A stretch of DNA of 64,000 nucleotides from Streptomyces sp. NRRL S-350 (GCF_000719705.1 NZ_JOHO01000007.1:1-64000), one strand, 5' to 3'. Shown: positions 45,178 through 54,509, counted from the stretch's first letter. Notes: a model not told the origin generated them from the letters alone. Translations and numbers: made by a program.

Positions 45178-45672
45178 TGCGATTCCCACGGCCCGGACCT
45201 CCCGTCGCCGGATGTTCACTTCCCGGGCTCCACCGCCGGGGTGCTCCACCACCCCGGCGCTTCACCGCCCGGATCTTCCATCCTGCGCCGGGACGGCCCG
45301 ACGCGCTCGGCGAGCCCGGGCGCCGAGGGGGCGCTGAGCGGGCGCTGAGGGCACGCCGAGCGGGCGGGGTCCGCCACAGGGTGGCCAATCCTTGGTCGCC
45401 GGCCCCTGCTCCGTCGTCCTCCCTGCACAGGCCGTTTGCGTACTGCGGACGCAGTACGCGCCTCCCCCGGGGGAAGGAGCGCACGCCCTGCGTCGGGAGT
45501 AGGCCTCCCACCTGCGGCGGAAGCAGCCGGGTCACCCGTGCGGGCGGCGACGACGGGCCGCGCCCCCACCGGGCGAAGTAGCGTGATGTGCCTGACCCGA
45601 CCGCTTCTCCTGCGGTTCGGGAGGATCCGACCCGATCGGTGCTGCTCGCGCAGCCCGCCGCCGGAGGTGCCC
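45178..45672. other. Divergent regulatory region, 495 bp
   Basis: Separates the PRC-barrel gene from the aminotransferase operon. Its main feature is the perfect inverted repeat at 45438-45459. No gene is supported. Confidence 0.5.
45438..45459. promoter_or_regulatory. Perfect 9-bp inverted repeat
   Basis: GCGTACTGC (45438-45446) and GCAGTACGC (45451-45459) flank GGAC. It is a good protein-binding dyad or hairpin, about 215 bp upstream of the aminotransferase start, and is less GC-rich than its surroundings. A CCCCCGGGGG palindrome follows. Confidence 0.55.
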
Positions 45673-46827
45673 ATGGGCGTTCCAGCCGCCCGCATCGTGT
45701 TCGACGAGAGCGACCGCGCGGCCGTGGCCGAGGCGGTGACCGAGATGCTCACCACCGGCGCCCTGACGCTCGGCCCGTGGACCGAGCGCTTCGAGCAGGC
45801 CTTCGCCGCCGAGCACGGCGCCTCCCACGCCGTCGCGGTGAGCAGCGGCACGGCGGCGCTGGAGGTGATCCTGCGCACCGTCGACGTCCGGGGCCGCGAC
45901 GTGGTGGTGCCCGCCGTCACCTTCTACGCGACCGCAGGCGCGGTCGTCCACGCCGGCGGGCGCCCGGTGTTCGCCGACGTCGACCCGACCACGCTCGCGC
46001 TGTCGCCCGAGACCCTGGCCGCGGCCCTCACCCCGGACACCGCCGCCGTCGTCCTGGTGCACATCGGCGGGCTGATCACCCCGCAGGTCGATGCCCTGCG
46101 GGCGCTGTGCGACCAGCGCGGCATCCCGTTGGTCGAGGACGCGGCGCACGCCCACGGCAGCAGCCTCGGCGGCCGGGCCGCCGGGACGTTCGGCTTGGCC
46201 GGGGCGTTCTCCTTCTACCCCACCAAGGTCACCACCAGCGGCGAGGGCGGCATGATCCTCACCGAGTCCCCGGAGCTGCGCGACGAGGCCCGGATCTACC
46301 GCGACCAGGGCAAGGGGTCCTTCACCACCAACCACCACGTCCTGCCCGGCTACTCCTGGCGGATGAGCGAGCTCCATGCGGCGGTCGGCGCGGTGCACCT
46401 GCGCCGGCTGAAGGAGTTCATCGAGGCCCGCCGGGCCGTCGCCCGCCGGTACGACGAGGCGCTGGCCGGGCTCGACGGCCTGGAGCCGGTCCTCGAACCG
46501 CCCGGCTGCCGCGGCAACTACTACAAGTACGTGGCGCTGCTGCCGCCCGGGACGGACCGCGCGGCGTTCAAGCGCGCGGTCGCCGAGGAGCACGGCGTGC
46601 GGCTGTCCGGCGAGGTGTACGACCTGCCGCTGCACCTGCAGCCCGTGTTCGCCGCGTACCGGCGCGGTCCGCTGCCGGTGGCCGAGGACGTCTGCGCGCG
46701 GCAGGTCTGCCTGCCGGTGCACTCCGACATGACGCAGGACGAGGCGGAGCAGGTCGTCGAGGCCGTTTCGACGGTGCACCGGCGGCTGGCCGGGCAACCG
46801 GGCAGCCGGCCGGCCGGGCAGCCGTAA
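45673..46827 (+). CDS. DegT/DnrJ/EryC1/StrS family aminotransferase
   Basis: The 384-aa PLP enzyme has AVAVSSGTAALEVILRTVDV, VVVPAVTFYATAGAVVHAGG, LVEDAAHAHGSS (Asp for the PLP pyridine) and the Schiff-base Lys in GAFSFYPTKVTTSGEGGMIL. The C-terminus has YSWRMSELHAAVGAVHLRRL. Family members aminate keto-sugars or act as sugar dehydratases. It is the first gene of a three-gene set with an epimerase and a glycosyltransferase, so sugar-nucleotide modification is likely. GGAGGTG precedes the ATG at 45673. Confidence 0.93.
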   Translation: MGVPAARIVFDESDRAAVAEAVTEMLTTGALTLGPWTERFEQAFAAEHGASHAVAVSSGTAALEVILRTVDVRGRDVVVPAVTFYATAGAVVHAGGRPVFADVDPTTLALSPETLAAALTPDTAAVVLVHIGGLITPQVDALRALCDQRGIPLVEDAAHAHGSSLGGRAAGTFGLAGAFSFYPTKVTTSGEGGMILTESPELRDEARIYRDQGKGSFTTNHHVLPGYSWRMSELHAAVGAVHLRRLKEFIEARRAVARRYDEALAGLDGLEPVLEPPGCRGNYYKYVALLPPGTDRAAFKRAVAEEHGVRLSGEVYDLPLHLQPVFAAYRRGPLPVAEDVCARQVCLPVHSDMTQDEAEQVVEAVSTVHRRLAGQPGSRPAGQP

Positions 46828-46859
46828 GAGAGCGCGGAAGAGAGCGAAGGAGCAGGAAC

Positions 46860-47801
46860 GTGCGGATAGCCGTCACCGGGGGGTGCGGATTCATCGGCTC
46901 ACACGTCGTGGACCATCTGATCGCGGCCGGCCACGAGGTCCTCGCGGTGGACACCACCGACCAGTACCTCAACCCCGACGCCGAGCACGCGCGGATCGAC
47001 GTCCTCGACCTGGAGGCGCTGACCTCGGCCCTGGCGGGCAGCGAAGTGGTCTACCACCTCGCCGCGATGGCCGACGTCGAGCAGGTCTCCGCCGACCCGG
47101 TCCGCGCCGTGCGGACCAACATCGACGGCACCGAGGCCGTCCTGGAGGCGGCCCGGCGCAGCGGCCTCAGCCGGACCGTCCTCGCAAGCACCGTCTGGGT
47201 CTACGGCGCAGCCCTCGCCGGTGAGCAACTCGGCGGCGAAGAGCAGGAGTTGGACGAACACGTACCGATCGAGCTGGAGCACAGCGGGCATCTGTACGTG
47301 GCCACCAAGCTGGCCGCCGAGATGCTGGTGCACAGCTACCGCGAGCTGTACGGGCAGCACTTCACGATCCTGCGCTACGGCATCCCGTACGGCCCCCGGA
47401 TGCGCGACGAGCTCGTCGTCGCCCGGTTCGTCCAGGCCGCGCTGGCCGGACGGCCGATCACCATCGCCGGCGACGGCCGGCAGAGCCGCAACTTCGTCTA
47501 CGTCGAGGACCTCGCCGACGCCCACGTCCGGGCCCTCTCCCCCGCCGCCGAGGACCAGACCTTCGCCCTGGAAGGTTCGACGGCGGTCTCGGTGCGCGAC
47601 ATCGCCGACACCGTCGACGGACTGCTCGGGCCCGTCACCATCGAGCACATCGACGGCCGGAAGGCCGACTACGCCGGGCGGCGGATCTCCTCGGCCCAGG
47701 CCAAGCGGCTGCTGGGCTGGTCGCCGCGGACCAACTTCGCGGACGGCGTGCGGCGTTACGCGGACTGGTACCGGGCCGCCACCGCCGCGTCCGCCGGCTG
47801 A
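46860..47801 (+). CDS. NAD-dependent epimerase/dehydratase
   Basis: The 313-aa extended SDR has the NAD motif MRIAVTGGCGFIGSHVVDHL, the active-site-type residues in VLASTVWVYG and HSGHLYVATKLAAEMLVHSY (YxxxK), and RNFVYVEDLADAHVRAL. It resembles NDP-sugar 4-epimerases and dehydratases. GAAGGAG lies about 8 bp before the GTG start. Its position 32 bp after the aminotransferase and 13 bp before the glycosyltransferase indicates an operon making and transferring a modified sugar. Confidence 0.92.
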   Translation: MRIAVTGGCGFIGSHVVDHLIAAGHEVLAVDTTDQYLNPDAEHARIDVLDLEALTSALAGSEVVYHLAAMADVEQVSADPVRAVRTNIDGTEAVLEAARRSGLSRTVLASTVWVYGAALAGEQLGGEEQELDEHVPIELEHSGHLYVATKLAAEMLVHSYRELYGQHFTILRYGIPYGPRMRDELVVARFVQAALAGRPITIAGDGRQSRNFVYVEDLADAHVRALSPAAEDQTFALEGSTAVSVRDIADTVDGLLGPVTIEHIDGRKADYAGRRISSAQAKRLLGWSPRTNFADGVRRYADWYRAATAASAG

Positions 47802-47814
47802 CCGGAGCGCGCCC

Positions 47815-48906
47815 ATGCCGCACGCCCTGCTGGTCTCCGGCTCGCTCGGCCAGGGCCACGACGTGATGGCGCAGGCCTGCGCGGACACCCTGCGGGAGCG
47901 CGGCTGGACCACCGCCACCGTCGACGCCATGGCCCTGCTCGGGGAGCGCTCGGGCGCGGCCGGGGAGGCGGTGTTCCGCCGCTTGCTGGACCTGCCCGGT
48001 GTGTACGACGCCTTCCACTTCTCGGCGCTGCGGCCGGGCGCGCGGATCGCGCGGCTCGCCGACGCGGCGGCCCGCACCCGGCTCGTCCCGGCGCTGCGGG
48101 AGCTGGTCGCGGCGCAGCGGCCGCAGCTGGTGGTCTCGGTGTTCGCCACCGCGACCTCGGCGGTGAACCGGCTCCAGGAGTGGGGGCGGGGCCGGGGGTT
48201 CCGGCACTTCGTGTTCTGCACGGACGTGACGCCGCACCGGCTCTGGGTGCAGGAGGGAACGGACCTGTTCCTGGTCACCTCGGAGGTCGCCGCCTGCGCG
48301 GTGCGGCGCTACCGGCCGGACGCCGACATCGCCGTCGTGCCCGCGCCCCTGCGGCAGCCGTTCTACCGGCCGCCGGAGCGGGCCGAGGCGCGCCGGGAGC
48401 TGGGCGTGCCGGCGGACGCCGCGTGCGTCCTGCTGATGTCGGGCTCCTGGGGGCTGGGACCGCTCGCCCGTACGGCCGCCTCGCTCGCCGCCGCCGGGCC
48501 GCACGTGCTCGCCGTGGCCGGGCGCAACCGCGAACTGGAGCGCCGCCTGCGTGCCGCCGCGCGCCGGGAGCCCCGGCTGCACCCCTTCGGCTACACCGAC
48601 CGGATCCCCGCGCTCATGGCCGCCGCCGACCTGGTCGTCACCAGCTCAGGCGACACCTGCAGTGAGGCCCGCGCCCTCGGCCGGCGCCTGCTGCTCCTCG
48701 ACGTGGTGCAGGGCCACGGGCGCGACAACCTCCAGCACGAGCTGGAACTCGGCCACGCCGACGTCGCCACCGCCCGCCCCGAGGAGGTCGTCCGCAACGC
48801 CCTCGCGGCCCTGAAGCGCCCCTCGCCCGGACCGTCCCCCGGCGCGACGCCGGAGAGGTGGCGGACGGGGTTCGGGGAGGCGTTGCGGCGGGTGGGGCTG
48901 GGGTAG
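47815..48906 (+). CDS. MGDG-synthase-like glycosyltransferase (GT28 type)
   Basis: The 363-aa GT-B protein starts ALLVSGSLGQGHDVMAQACA, equivalent to the SxGxGH motif of MGDG synthase N-domains, with FRHFVFCTDVTPHRLWVQEG, VPAPLRQPFYRPP and the C-terminal donor site VTSSGDTCSEARALG. Relatives transfer hexose to diacylglycerol or to lipid carriers. With the aminotransferase and epimerase it suggests synthesis of an amino- or deoxy-sugar glycolipid. ATG at 47815. The convergent terminator follows. Confidence 0.82.
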   Translation: MPHALLVSGSLGQGHDVMAQACADTLRERGWTTATVDAMALLGERSGAAGEAVFRRLLDLPGVYDAFHFSALRPGARIARLADAAARTRLVPALRELVAAQRPQLVVSVFATATSAVNRLQEWGRGRGFRHFVFCTDVTPHRLWVQEGTDLFLVTSEVAACAVRRYRPDADIAVVPAPLRQPFYRPPERAEARRELGVPADAACVLLMSGSWGLGPLARTAASLAAAGPHVLAVAGRNRELERRLRAAARREPRLHPFGYTDRIPALMAAADLVVTSSGDTCSEARALGRRLLLLDVVQGHGRDNLQHELELGHADVATARPEEVVRNALAALKRPSPGPSPGATPERWRTGFGEALRRVGLG

Positions 48907-48974
48907 GCGCAGGCTCCGGCGGGGCCGACCCTTGCCGCTCCGGCGCCCCTTGCCGCGGCGGCCCCGAGCCCGAA

Positions 48975-49014
48975 GGGCCCTGAGCCCCGAAGGGCCCGCA
49001 GGGGCTCAGGGCCC
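48975..49014. terminator. Bidirectional hairpin between convergent operons
   Basis: GGGCCCTGAGCCCC (48975-48988) pairs perfectly with 49001-49014 around a 12-nt loop. It lies between the glycosyltransferase stop and the polysaccharide deacetylase; the deacetylase stop codon is inside the right arm. Confidence 0.8.
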
Positions 49015-49752
49015 GCCGCAGGACCGCACCGCGTGGTCACGGAGGGGGCCGAGAGTGAGGTCGCGGGTGCGGCAGTGCTCGGCGATCAGGGGAAGGGCGG
49101 CGAGGGTGGCGCGCCAGGAGTCGGGGGCGGAGGTGCAGTCGGAGTCGTGGAGGAGGAGGGTGGCGCCGGCGGTGAGGCCGGGCCGGGCGGTCGCGTAGAC
49201 GGAGGCGCCGGTGGCCTGTGCCGTCCAGTCGCGGCCCCAGGCCGTCCACAGCACGCTGCGCAGGCCGAGGCGCCGGGCGGCCAGGGCCGGGCCGGCGGTC
49301 AGGACGCCGTACGGCGGGCGGTACCAGAGCGGTCCGGCGCCGCACAGGTCGGTCACGGCCTCGGTGGCGCGGCGCAGTTCGCGCAGGTCGCGGGCGGGGG
49401 CCGGATACCACTGCTGCCGGTGGTGCCAGCCGTGGACGGCGACCTCGTGGCCGCGCCGGACCAGCTCCCGGCCGAGCGCTGGAGCGCGCTCCAGCATCGA
49501 GCCGAGCAGGAAGAAAGTGGCGCGGGCGCCGAGGTCGTCCAGGGCGTCGAGGACGTACGGGGTGCTGCGCGGGTCCGGGCCGTCGTCGAACGTCAGGGCG
49601 ATGTGGCCGGGCGCGGTGCCGTGGCCGGCGGTGCGGCGGGCCACCGTGCGGCGCAGCGGCGGGAGTCGGACGGCGGCCGGGGCTAGGTGCAGGAACTCCA
49701 CGGCGACCGCGGCGGCGGCCGTGGTGGCGAGGGTGGTCGTGGCGGGGCCCAT
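49006..49752 (-). CDS. Polysaccharide deacetylase (NodB domain)
   Basis: The 248-aa CE4 enzyme has all five NodB motifs: HIALTFDDGPDP (motif 1, Asp-Asp), HEVAVHGWHHRQ (motif 2, metal His), LWYRPPYGV (motif 3), WGRDW (motif 4), and LLLHDSDC (motif 5). A hydrophobic N-terminus (TTLATTAAAAVAVEFLHLAP) may anchor or export it. It removes N-acetyl groups from glycans. It starts 7 bp downstream of the SDR gene's stop codon, on the same strand. Confidence 0.93.
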   Translation of the reverse strand: MGPATTTLATTAAAAVAVEFLHLAPAAVRLPPLRRTVARRTAGHGTAPGHIALTFDDGPDPRSTPYVLDALDDLGARATFFLLGSMLERAPALGRELVRRGHEVAVHGWHHRQQWYPAPARDLRELRRATEAVTDLCGAGPLWYRPPYGVLTAGPALAARRLGLRSVLWTAWGRDWTAQATGASVYATARPGLTAGATLLLHDSDCTSAPDSWRATLAALPLIAEHCRTRDLTLGPLRDHAVRSCGGP

Positions 49753-49759
49753 CCGGTGC

Positions 49760-50560
49760 TCACCCGAAGCGCGCGGCCATCCGGCGGAACACGCCCGGTG
49801 CGACGCCGTGGACGCGGGCCGGGAAGCCGAGCCACTGCGGCACGTACAGGCGGTCGCGTTCGGTGGTGATGGTCGCGACCACCGTGTCCGCGACCCGCTC
49901 CGCCGAGACGGGGCGCGGCCGTTCGCGCTGGTAGGGGGTGCCGCGGCGGTCGAAGAACGGGGTGTCCACGGCCCCGGGGAGCACCAGGCGCACTCCCACC
50001 CCGGTGCCGCGCAGCTCGTACCAGAGGCTCTCCGCGAACATCGTCAGGCCGCCCTTGGTGGCCGCGTAGCCCGACTCGTCCCGTACGCCGACCTGGCCGG
50101 CCATCGAGCCGAGCAGCACGATGCGGCCGCGGCGGCGCTCCAGCATGCCGGGCAGGAGGTGGCGGACCAGGCGCAGCGGAGCGGCGAAGTTGACCTCGAC
50201 CATCCGGTCCAGGGTGTCCGACGGGGTCTGTGCGAACGGGCCGCGCCAGCCGAGGCCGGCGCTCGCGACCAGGGCGTCCACCCGGCCGGTCTCGGCCAGC
50301 GCGGCGTCGGCGAGGCGGCGCGCGCCGTCCGGTTTGCTCAGGTCCTCGGGGAGGGCGAGGCCCCCGGTGCGGTCGGCGGCCTCGTCGAGGCGGGCGCGGT
50401 CGGTGCCGGAGAGCAGCGTGTGCCAGCCGGCCTCGGCCAGGCGGAGCGCGGTGGCCAGGCCGATGCCGGAGGAGGCGCCGGTGACCAGCGCGACGGGACG
50501 CTCGGTCGGGCCCGGCCGCCGGGACCGGGAGTGGGGTTCCGATCGGGGTTCCTCCGCCAT
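49760..50560 (-). CDS. Short-chain dehydrogenase/reductase
   Basis: The 266-aa classical SDR has TGASSGIGLATALRL, ASAGLGWRGPFAQ (NAG-like), VLLGSMAGQVGVRDESGYAA with the Tyr and Lys of SGYAATKGGL, and LVLPGAVDTPFF. The C-terminal region LYVPQWLGFPARVHGVAP is typical of subfamilies acting on lipids or polyketides. It precedes the deacetylase by 7 bp and follows the DMT transporter by 78 bp on the minus strand. ATG at 50560. Confidence 0.93.
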   Translation of the reverse strand: MAEEPRSEPHSRSRRPGPTERPVALVTGASSGIGLATALRLAEAGWHTLLSGTDRARLDEAADRTGGLALPEDLSKPDGARRLADAALAETGRVDALVASAGLGWRGPFAQTPSDTLDRMVEVNFAAPLRLVRHLLPGMLERRRGRIVLLGSMAGQVGVRDESGYAATKGGLTMFAESLWYELRGTGVGVRLVLPGAVDTPFFDRRGTPYQRERPRPVSAERVADTVVATITTERDRLYVPQWLGFPARVHGVAPGVFRRMAARFG

Positions 50561-50638
50561 CGCGCACCTGCCGCTCTGTGGCCGTCCAGCCGTCCGATTT
50601 GTCCGGCAAGTCACCTTCGCATGGCGACGCCGCCCGGG

Positions 50639-51526
50639 CTACCGGGGCGGCGCGGCAGCCTCCGCCGCGGTGTCCGCGTGCGGAGCCGACGGCCCGGCCG
50701 ACTCGCTCTCCGGTTCGCCGAAACGGGAGAGCAGGAAGGTGCCGCCCACCGCCACCGCGAAGCCCGTCAGCGCGCACCACTCGAAACCGGGGCGCGCGGC
50801 GTCCCCGAGCGCCGCCACCCCCACCAGGGCCGGGCCGAAGGTCTCCACCACCGTCCCGGCGGCGGTCGCGGCCGTCACCGTGCCACGCTGCAGGGCGAGC
50901 GCGTACGCGAGGTAGCCGCCGAGGCCGCCGACGGCCAGGGAGTAGGCGGCCGGGTCGGTGAGGATCGCGGACGGGCCGGACACGTCCAGGACGCGCACGG
51001 CGAGGCTGGTCACCCCGAAGCCCACCCCGGCGAGCAGGCCCAGCCCGGCCGCGGCCGCGGTGCCGTCCCGGCGCGCCAGGACGAGGGTGGCGAGCAGCAT
51101 CACGGCGGTGGTGGCGAGCAGCGACCAGTGGAACGCGGCCGGGGCGTGGTTCCGGCCCTCCTGGCCGGAGCCGAGCGCGAGCAGGGTCAGGCCGACGACG
51201 ACCGCGAGGATGCCCGCGACGTCCCCGCGGTGGAGGTGGGCGCCCAGCAGCCAGACGGCGGCCAGGGCGGTGACCGCCAGGCTGCCGTTGGTGACGGCCT
51301 GGACGAGGAAGAGCGGAAGGCTGCGCAGGGCGACGATGCTCAGCACGAAGCCGACGATGTCCAGCAGCGTCCCGGCCAGGAACTGCCAGGACCGCACCAG
51401 CGCGGCCAGCAGCCCGGCCCGCACCCGGTCGGCGCGCGGGGCCGAACGCGCCCCGCGCGCCTGGAAGACCGCCCCGAAGCCGAAGCAACCGGTCGCGACC
51501 AGGGCGGTGGTGAGTCCCAGCAGCAT
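50639..51526 (-). CDS. DMT (EamA-like) transporter
   Basis: The 295-aa protein has about ten transmembrane helices (LLGLTTALVATGCFGFGAVF, LAGTLLDIVGFVLSIVALRS, QAVTNGSLAVTALAAVWLLG, VGGLGGYLAYALALQRGTVT, GFAVAVGGTFLLSRF). This is the drug/metabolite transporter superfamily arrangement, with the C-terminal tail cytoplasmic. It may flip or export a glyco- or lipid precursor of the neighbouring enzymes, which is inference. ATG at 51526 with GGGAG upstream; a longer start nine codons earlier exists. Confidence 0.83.
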   Translation of the reverse strand: MLLGLTTALVATGCFGFGAVFQARGARSAPRADRVRAGLLAALVRSWQFLAGTLLDIVGFVLSIVALRSLPLFLVQAVTNGSLAVTALAAVWLLGAHLHRGDVAGILAVVVGLTLLALGSGQEGRNHAPAAFHWSLLATTAVMLLATLVLARRDGTAAAAGLGLLAGVGFGVTSLAVRVLDVSGPSAILTDPAAYSLAVGGLGGYLAYALALQRGTVTAATAAGTVVETFGPALVGVAALGDAARPGFEWCALTGFAVAVGGTFLLSRFGEPESESAGPSAPHADTAAEAAAPPR

Positions 51527-51689
51527 GCGTCTCCCAGCGTCGCGGGGCAGCATCGGTCCCTCACCAGTCTGTCCCCGGGGCAGCGGGGGCGCACGGGTGG
51601 GCGGGGACGGCGGGCCGGGGCGCGGGGAGGAGCTCCCGGGCGCCGTGCGGCGTCACGGCACCCGGGGGCGGCTCGTCGGCGTCCGGCCG

Positions 51690-52664
51690 TCAGGCGAGCG
51701 CGGCGGCGAGGAGCGCGGCGGTCCTCGCGACGAGGGGTTCGTCCTTGGGGGCGGCGGGGTCCGTCGGCTTGGTGGCGAGGACGGCGAGGAGGACGGGGGC
51801 CCCGGCCGGGGTCCAGGCGATGCCGACGTCGTTGGTGGTGCCGTACGAGCCGGTGCCGGTCTTGTCGGCGAGGGCCCAGTCCTGCGGGAGCCCCTCGCGG
51901 AAGCGGTGCGTGCTGGTGGTGTTGGCGCGCAGCCAGGCGAGGAGCTGGTCGCGCTTGGCGGGCGGGAGCGCGCGGCCGAGGGCGAGGCGTTCGTAGGTGC
52001 GGGCGATGGCGCGCGGGCTGGTGGTGTCGGTGCGGCGGTCCGGCTCGGCCGAGTTCAGTTCGGGCTCCCAGCGGTCCAGCCGGGTGACGCCGTCGCCGAT
52101 CGAGCGGCAGAAGCGGGTGACGGCCGTCGGGCCGCCGAGTTCGTGGAGCAGCAGGTTGGCGGCGGTGTTGTCGCTGTGGTCGATGGCGGCGGCGCAGAGC
52201 TGGGCGACCGTCATGCCGTTCGCCAGGTTCCCGGGCTCACCCGTGACCGGCGCGCCGCCGGCCCGGTCGATGTCGGCCTGGGTGTAGCGGATCCGCCGGG
52301 CGAGGAACTCGCCGTCGCGGTCGAGATCGCGCAGGACGGCGGCGACGGCGACGGTCTTGAAGACCGAGCAGATCGGGAACGGCTCGTCGGCGCGGTACCG
52401 GACGGTCCGGCCGGTGGTCAGGTTCCGGGCGTAGACGCCGAGCCGGGCGGCGTGTTCCTGTTCGAGAGCGGCGAGGAGCCGGTGGGGGTCGGCGCCGCCG
52501 GTGGCTCCCGTCGCGCTCGCGGCATGCGCGGTTCCGCCGGTCGCGGTCGTCACGGCGACTGCCGCTCCGAGGCCGAGCCCGAGGAGGGCGCGGCGGCTGT
52601 GCCCGGGGCTGCGGCTGTCGCGGCCGTCACGGACGTGGTGGGGTTCCGAAGGCTGCGGGTACAT
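51690..52664 (-). CDS. Class A beta-lactamase
   Basis: The 324-aa serine hydrolase has the class A motifs: CSVFKTVAVA (SxxK), AAIDHSDNTAANLL (SDN), RWEPELNSAEP (omega-loop Glu), and LADKTGTGSYG (KTG). The Tat-type signal SRRALLGLGLGAAVAVTTAT ends near AHA, so it is exported folded. It would hydrolyse penicillins and related drugs. GAGAGG precedes the ATG at 52664. Chromosomal enzymes of this type are usual in streptomycetes; this is not a sign of transfer. Confidence 0.95.
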   Translation of the reverse strand: MYPQPSEPHHVRDGRDSRSPGHSRRALLGLGLGAAVAVTTATGGTAHAASATGATGGADPHRLLAALEQEHAARLGVYARNLTTGRTVRYRADEPFPICSVFKTVAVAAVLRDLDRDGEFLARRIRYTQADIDRAGGAPVTGEPGNLANGMTVAQLCAAAIDHSDNTAANLLLHELGGPTAVTRFCRSIGDGVTRLDRWEPELNSAEPDRRTDTTSPRAIARTYERLALGRALPPAKRDQLLAWLRANTTSTHRFREGLPQDWALADKTGTGSYGTTNDVGIAWTPAGAPVLLAVLATKPTDPAAPKDEPLVARTAALLAAALA

Positions 52665-52847
52665 GGGGCCTCTCTGATCGAGCGTCGCGGCGCGGGCCGC
52701 CTTCTCGATCACAGGACGCGGCCGACGTGCCGATGGTTCGTCAGCGCCCGGAACCGGCCCGGAGCCACGCGGAGGCACCCGGGGTTACCCGGAACCGGCC
52801 CGGGCCGCCCGGGGTCGTCCGGAGTCGCCCGGTCGGCGTGCCGCCCG

Positions 52848-53651
52848 TCACGGTTTGACGGCCACCGCCGCGTACGCCGAGGCGTCCGGGGCGTCGATGG
52901 GCGGCTCGTCGGCCGCCGGGCGCCACTGGGGGGTGGGGACGGCGCCCGGGGCGAGCAGCGTCCAGCCGTCGAAGAAGCGGACGAACTCGGCCAGGGTGCG
53001 GGCCTGGGCGGCGGTGCCCGCGGACTCGTAGATGCGCACCAGGCGGGCGATGTCGTCGGGTGCGAAGTCGGGGGTGACATGGCTCATCACCAGGGCGCTG
53101 CCGGGGGCGAGGACGGACTTGAGGTGGTCCACGAGTTCGTACGCGCCGTGCCCGTCGGGGACGAAGTGGAGCAGGGCGTTGAGGGAGAGCGCGACGGGGC
53201 GGGAGAGGTCGATGGTGTCGCGCAGCCCGGGGGCGGCGAGCAGGCCGACGGGGTCGGTGACGTCGGCCTCGACGTAGGCGGTGCGGCCCTCGGGGGTGCC
53301 CGTGAGGAGGGCCTGCGCGTGGGAGAGCACGATCGGATCGTTGTCGGCGTAGACGACGCGGGCGCCTGGCCGGACACTCTGGGCGATCTCGTGGAGGTTG
53401 GGCGAGGTGGGGATGCCGGTGCCGATGTCGAGGAACTGGTCGAAACCCGCCTCGGCGAGGTGGCGGGTGGAGCGGCGCATGAAGGAGCGGTTGGCCCGGG
53501 CGCCGGTGCGCAGCCAGGGGGCGACGGCGAGGGCGTGTCCGGCGGCTTCGCGGTCGGCGGCGAAGTTGGTGAAACCGCCGAGGTAGTAGTCGTACATCCG
53601 GGCGGAGTGCGGCACGTTCAGCCGCAGGTCCACCCCGTCGTAGAGACCCAT
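52848..53651 (-). CDS. SAM-dependent methyltransferase, PF04672 family
   Basis: The 267-aa protein shows the PF04672 hallmarks: LNVPHSARMYDYYLGGFTNF at the N-terminus, FLDIGTGIPTSPNLHEIAQS (motif I), VYADNDPIVLSHAQALL and ARLVRIYESAGTAAQARTLA. These proteins are very abundant in streptomycetes, and their substrates are unknown. GAGGGGA precedes the ATG at 53651. It is divergent from the second ECF sigma gene. Confidence 0.94.
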   Translation of the reverse strand: MGLYDGVDLRLNVPHSARMYDYYLGGFTNFAADREAAGHALAVAPWLRTGARANRSFMRRSTRHLAEAGFDQFLDIGTGIPTSPNLHEIAQSVRPGARVVYADNDPIVLSHAQALLTGTPEGRTAYVEADVTDPVGLLAAPGLRDTIDLSRPVALSLNALLHFVPDGHGAYELVDHLKSVLAPGSALVMSHVTPDFAPDDIARLVRIYESAGTAAQARTLAEFVRFFDGWTLLAPGAVPTPQWRPAADEPPIDAPDASAYAAVAVKP

Positions 53652-53876
53652 CGCGTTCCCCTCGGTAGATCGCTCGCAACCGGTCGATTGCTGCCCACGG
53701 TGCGCGGCGGTCAATCGTGGCCGGTCCGGTTCAACCACCCATCGGCTCAAATGAGATGACAATCTGTATTCGCTTTGCAGCCTGGAGTGACAGGCCTGCT
53801 GGAATGAGGATGGGCACGGACAGCCCGACCCTCGGGTGGCCCGGCGAGCAGCCCACGGCCACGGAAAGCAGGCTCG

Positions 53877-54509
53877 ATGACGATCGACAGGGGTGCCCTC
53901 GTGCGCGGGTACCGGGGTGGGACGGCGGTGGAGTGCGTCGGCGGGACGGCGCCGGAGCGGACCACCGGTCCGGACCTCGGCCTGCGCCTGGACCTCACCT
54001 ACACCGCGTTCTGCGAGACGCACGAACCGGCCTGGCACGCCCTCGCGTTGACCCGGATAGGCAGCCAGGCCGACGCCGCCCTGGTGGTCGAGGCGGTCAA
54101 GGCCGACCTGGCCCGCTGCTGGCCGCAGGTGCTGCGGTTCGAGGAACCGGCCGCCTACGCCTGGCGGCTGGCCAACCGGTACGTCGCGGACTGGGTGTCC
54201 GCCGAGGAGCCGGTGGAGGTGGAGGCCGTCACCTTCGCGGCGGTGATCGGCGCGTTCAAGCAGGTCGCGAACGGGCTGCTGCACAGCGAGGCGGACGAGG
54301 TGCGGCTGTACGCCGCGATCCTCGAACTGCCGGACCGGCAGCGGGACGTGGTGATCCTGCGGTACCTGCTGGGCCTGCACGTCAAGGTGATCGCGGCGTA
54401 CCTGGGACGGCCGGTGGCGACGGTGCACTCCAATCTTCGGCACGCCCGCGAGCGGCTGGCGCGCCGGCTCGGGGTGGGCGAACTACCGGACCGCGGTGGC
54501 GAACTGTGA
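53877..54509 (+). CDS. ECF-type sigma-70 family factor, module 2
   Basis: The 210-aa protein has region 2 (LTYTAFCETHEPAWHALALT, AAYAWRLANRYVADWV) and region 4 (LYAAILELPDRQRDVVILRY, LGRPVATVHSNLRHARERLA). The N-terminal 35 residues are a Gly/Thr-rich extension. Its stop is overlapped by the GTG of the partner gene (GTGA at 54506). It is paralogous in organisation, not closely in sequence, to the factor at 22 kb. Confidence 0.88.
   Translation: MTIDRGALVRGYRGGTAVECVGGTAPERTTGPDLGLRLDLTYTAFCETHEPAWHALALTRIGSQADAALVVEAVKADLARCWPQVLRFEEPAAYAWRLANRYVADWVSAEEPVEVEAVTFAAVIGAFKQVANGLLHSEADEVRLYAAILELPDRQRDVVILRYLLGLHVKVIAAYLGRPVATVHSNLRHARERLARRLGVGELPDRGGEL

Noticed and set aside
51690..52664. Acquired resistance island around the beta-lactamase
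   Set aside because: Composition and Tat signal match the surrounding genes, and no mobile sequences flank it. Chromosomal class A enzymes are normal in streptomycetes.
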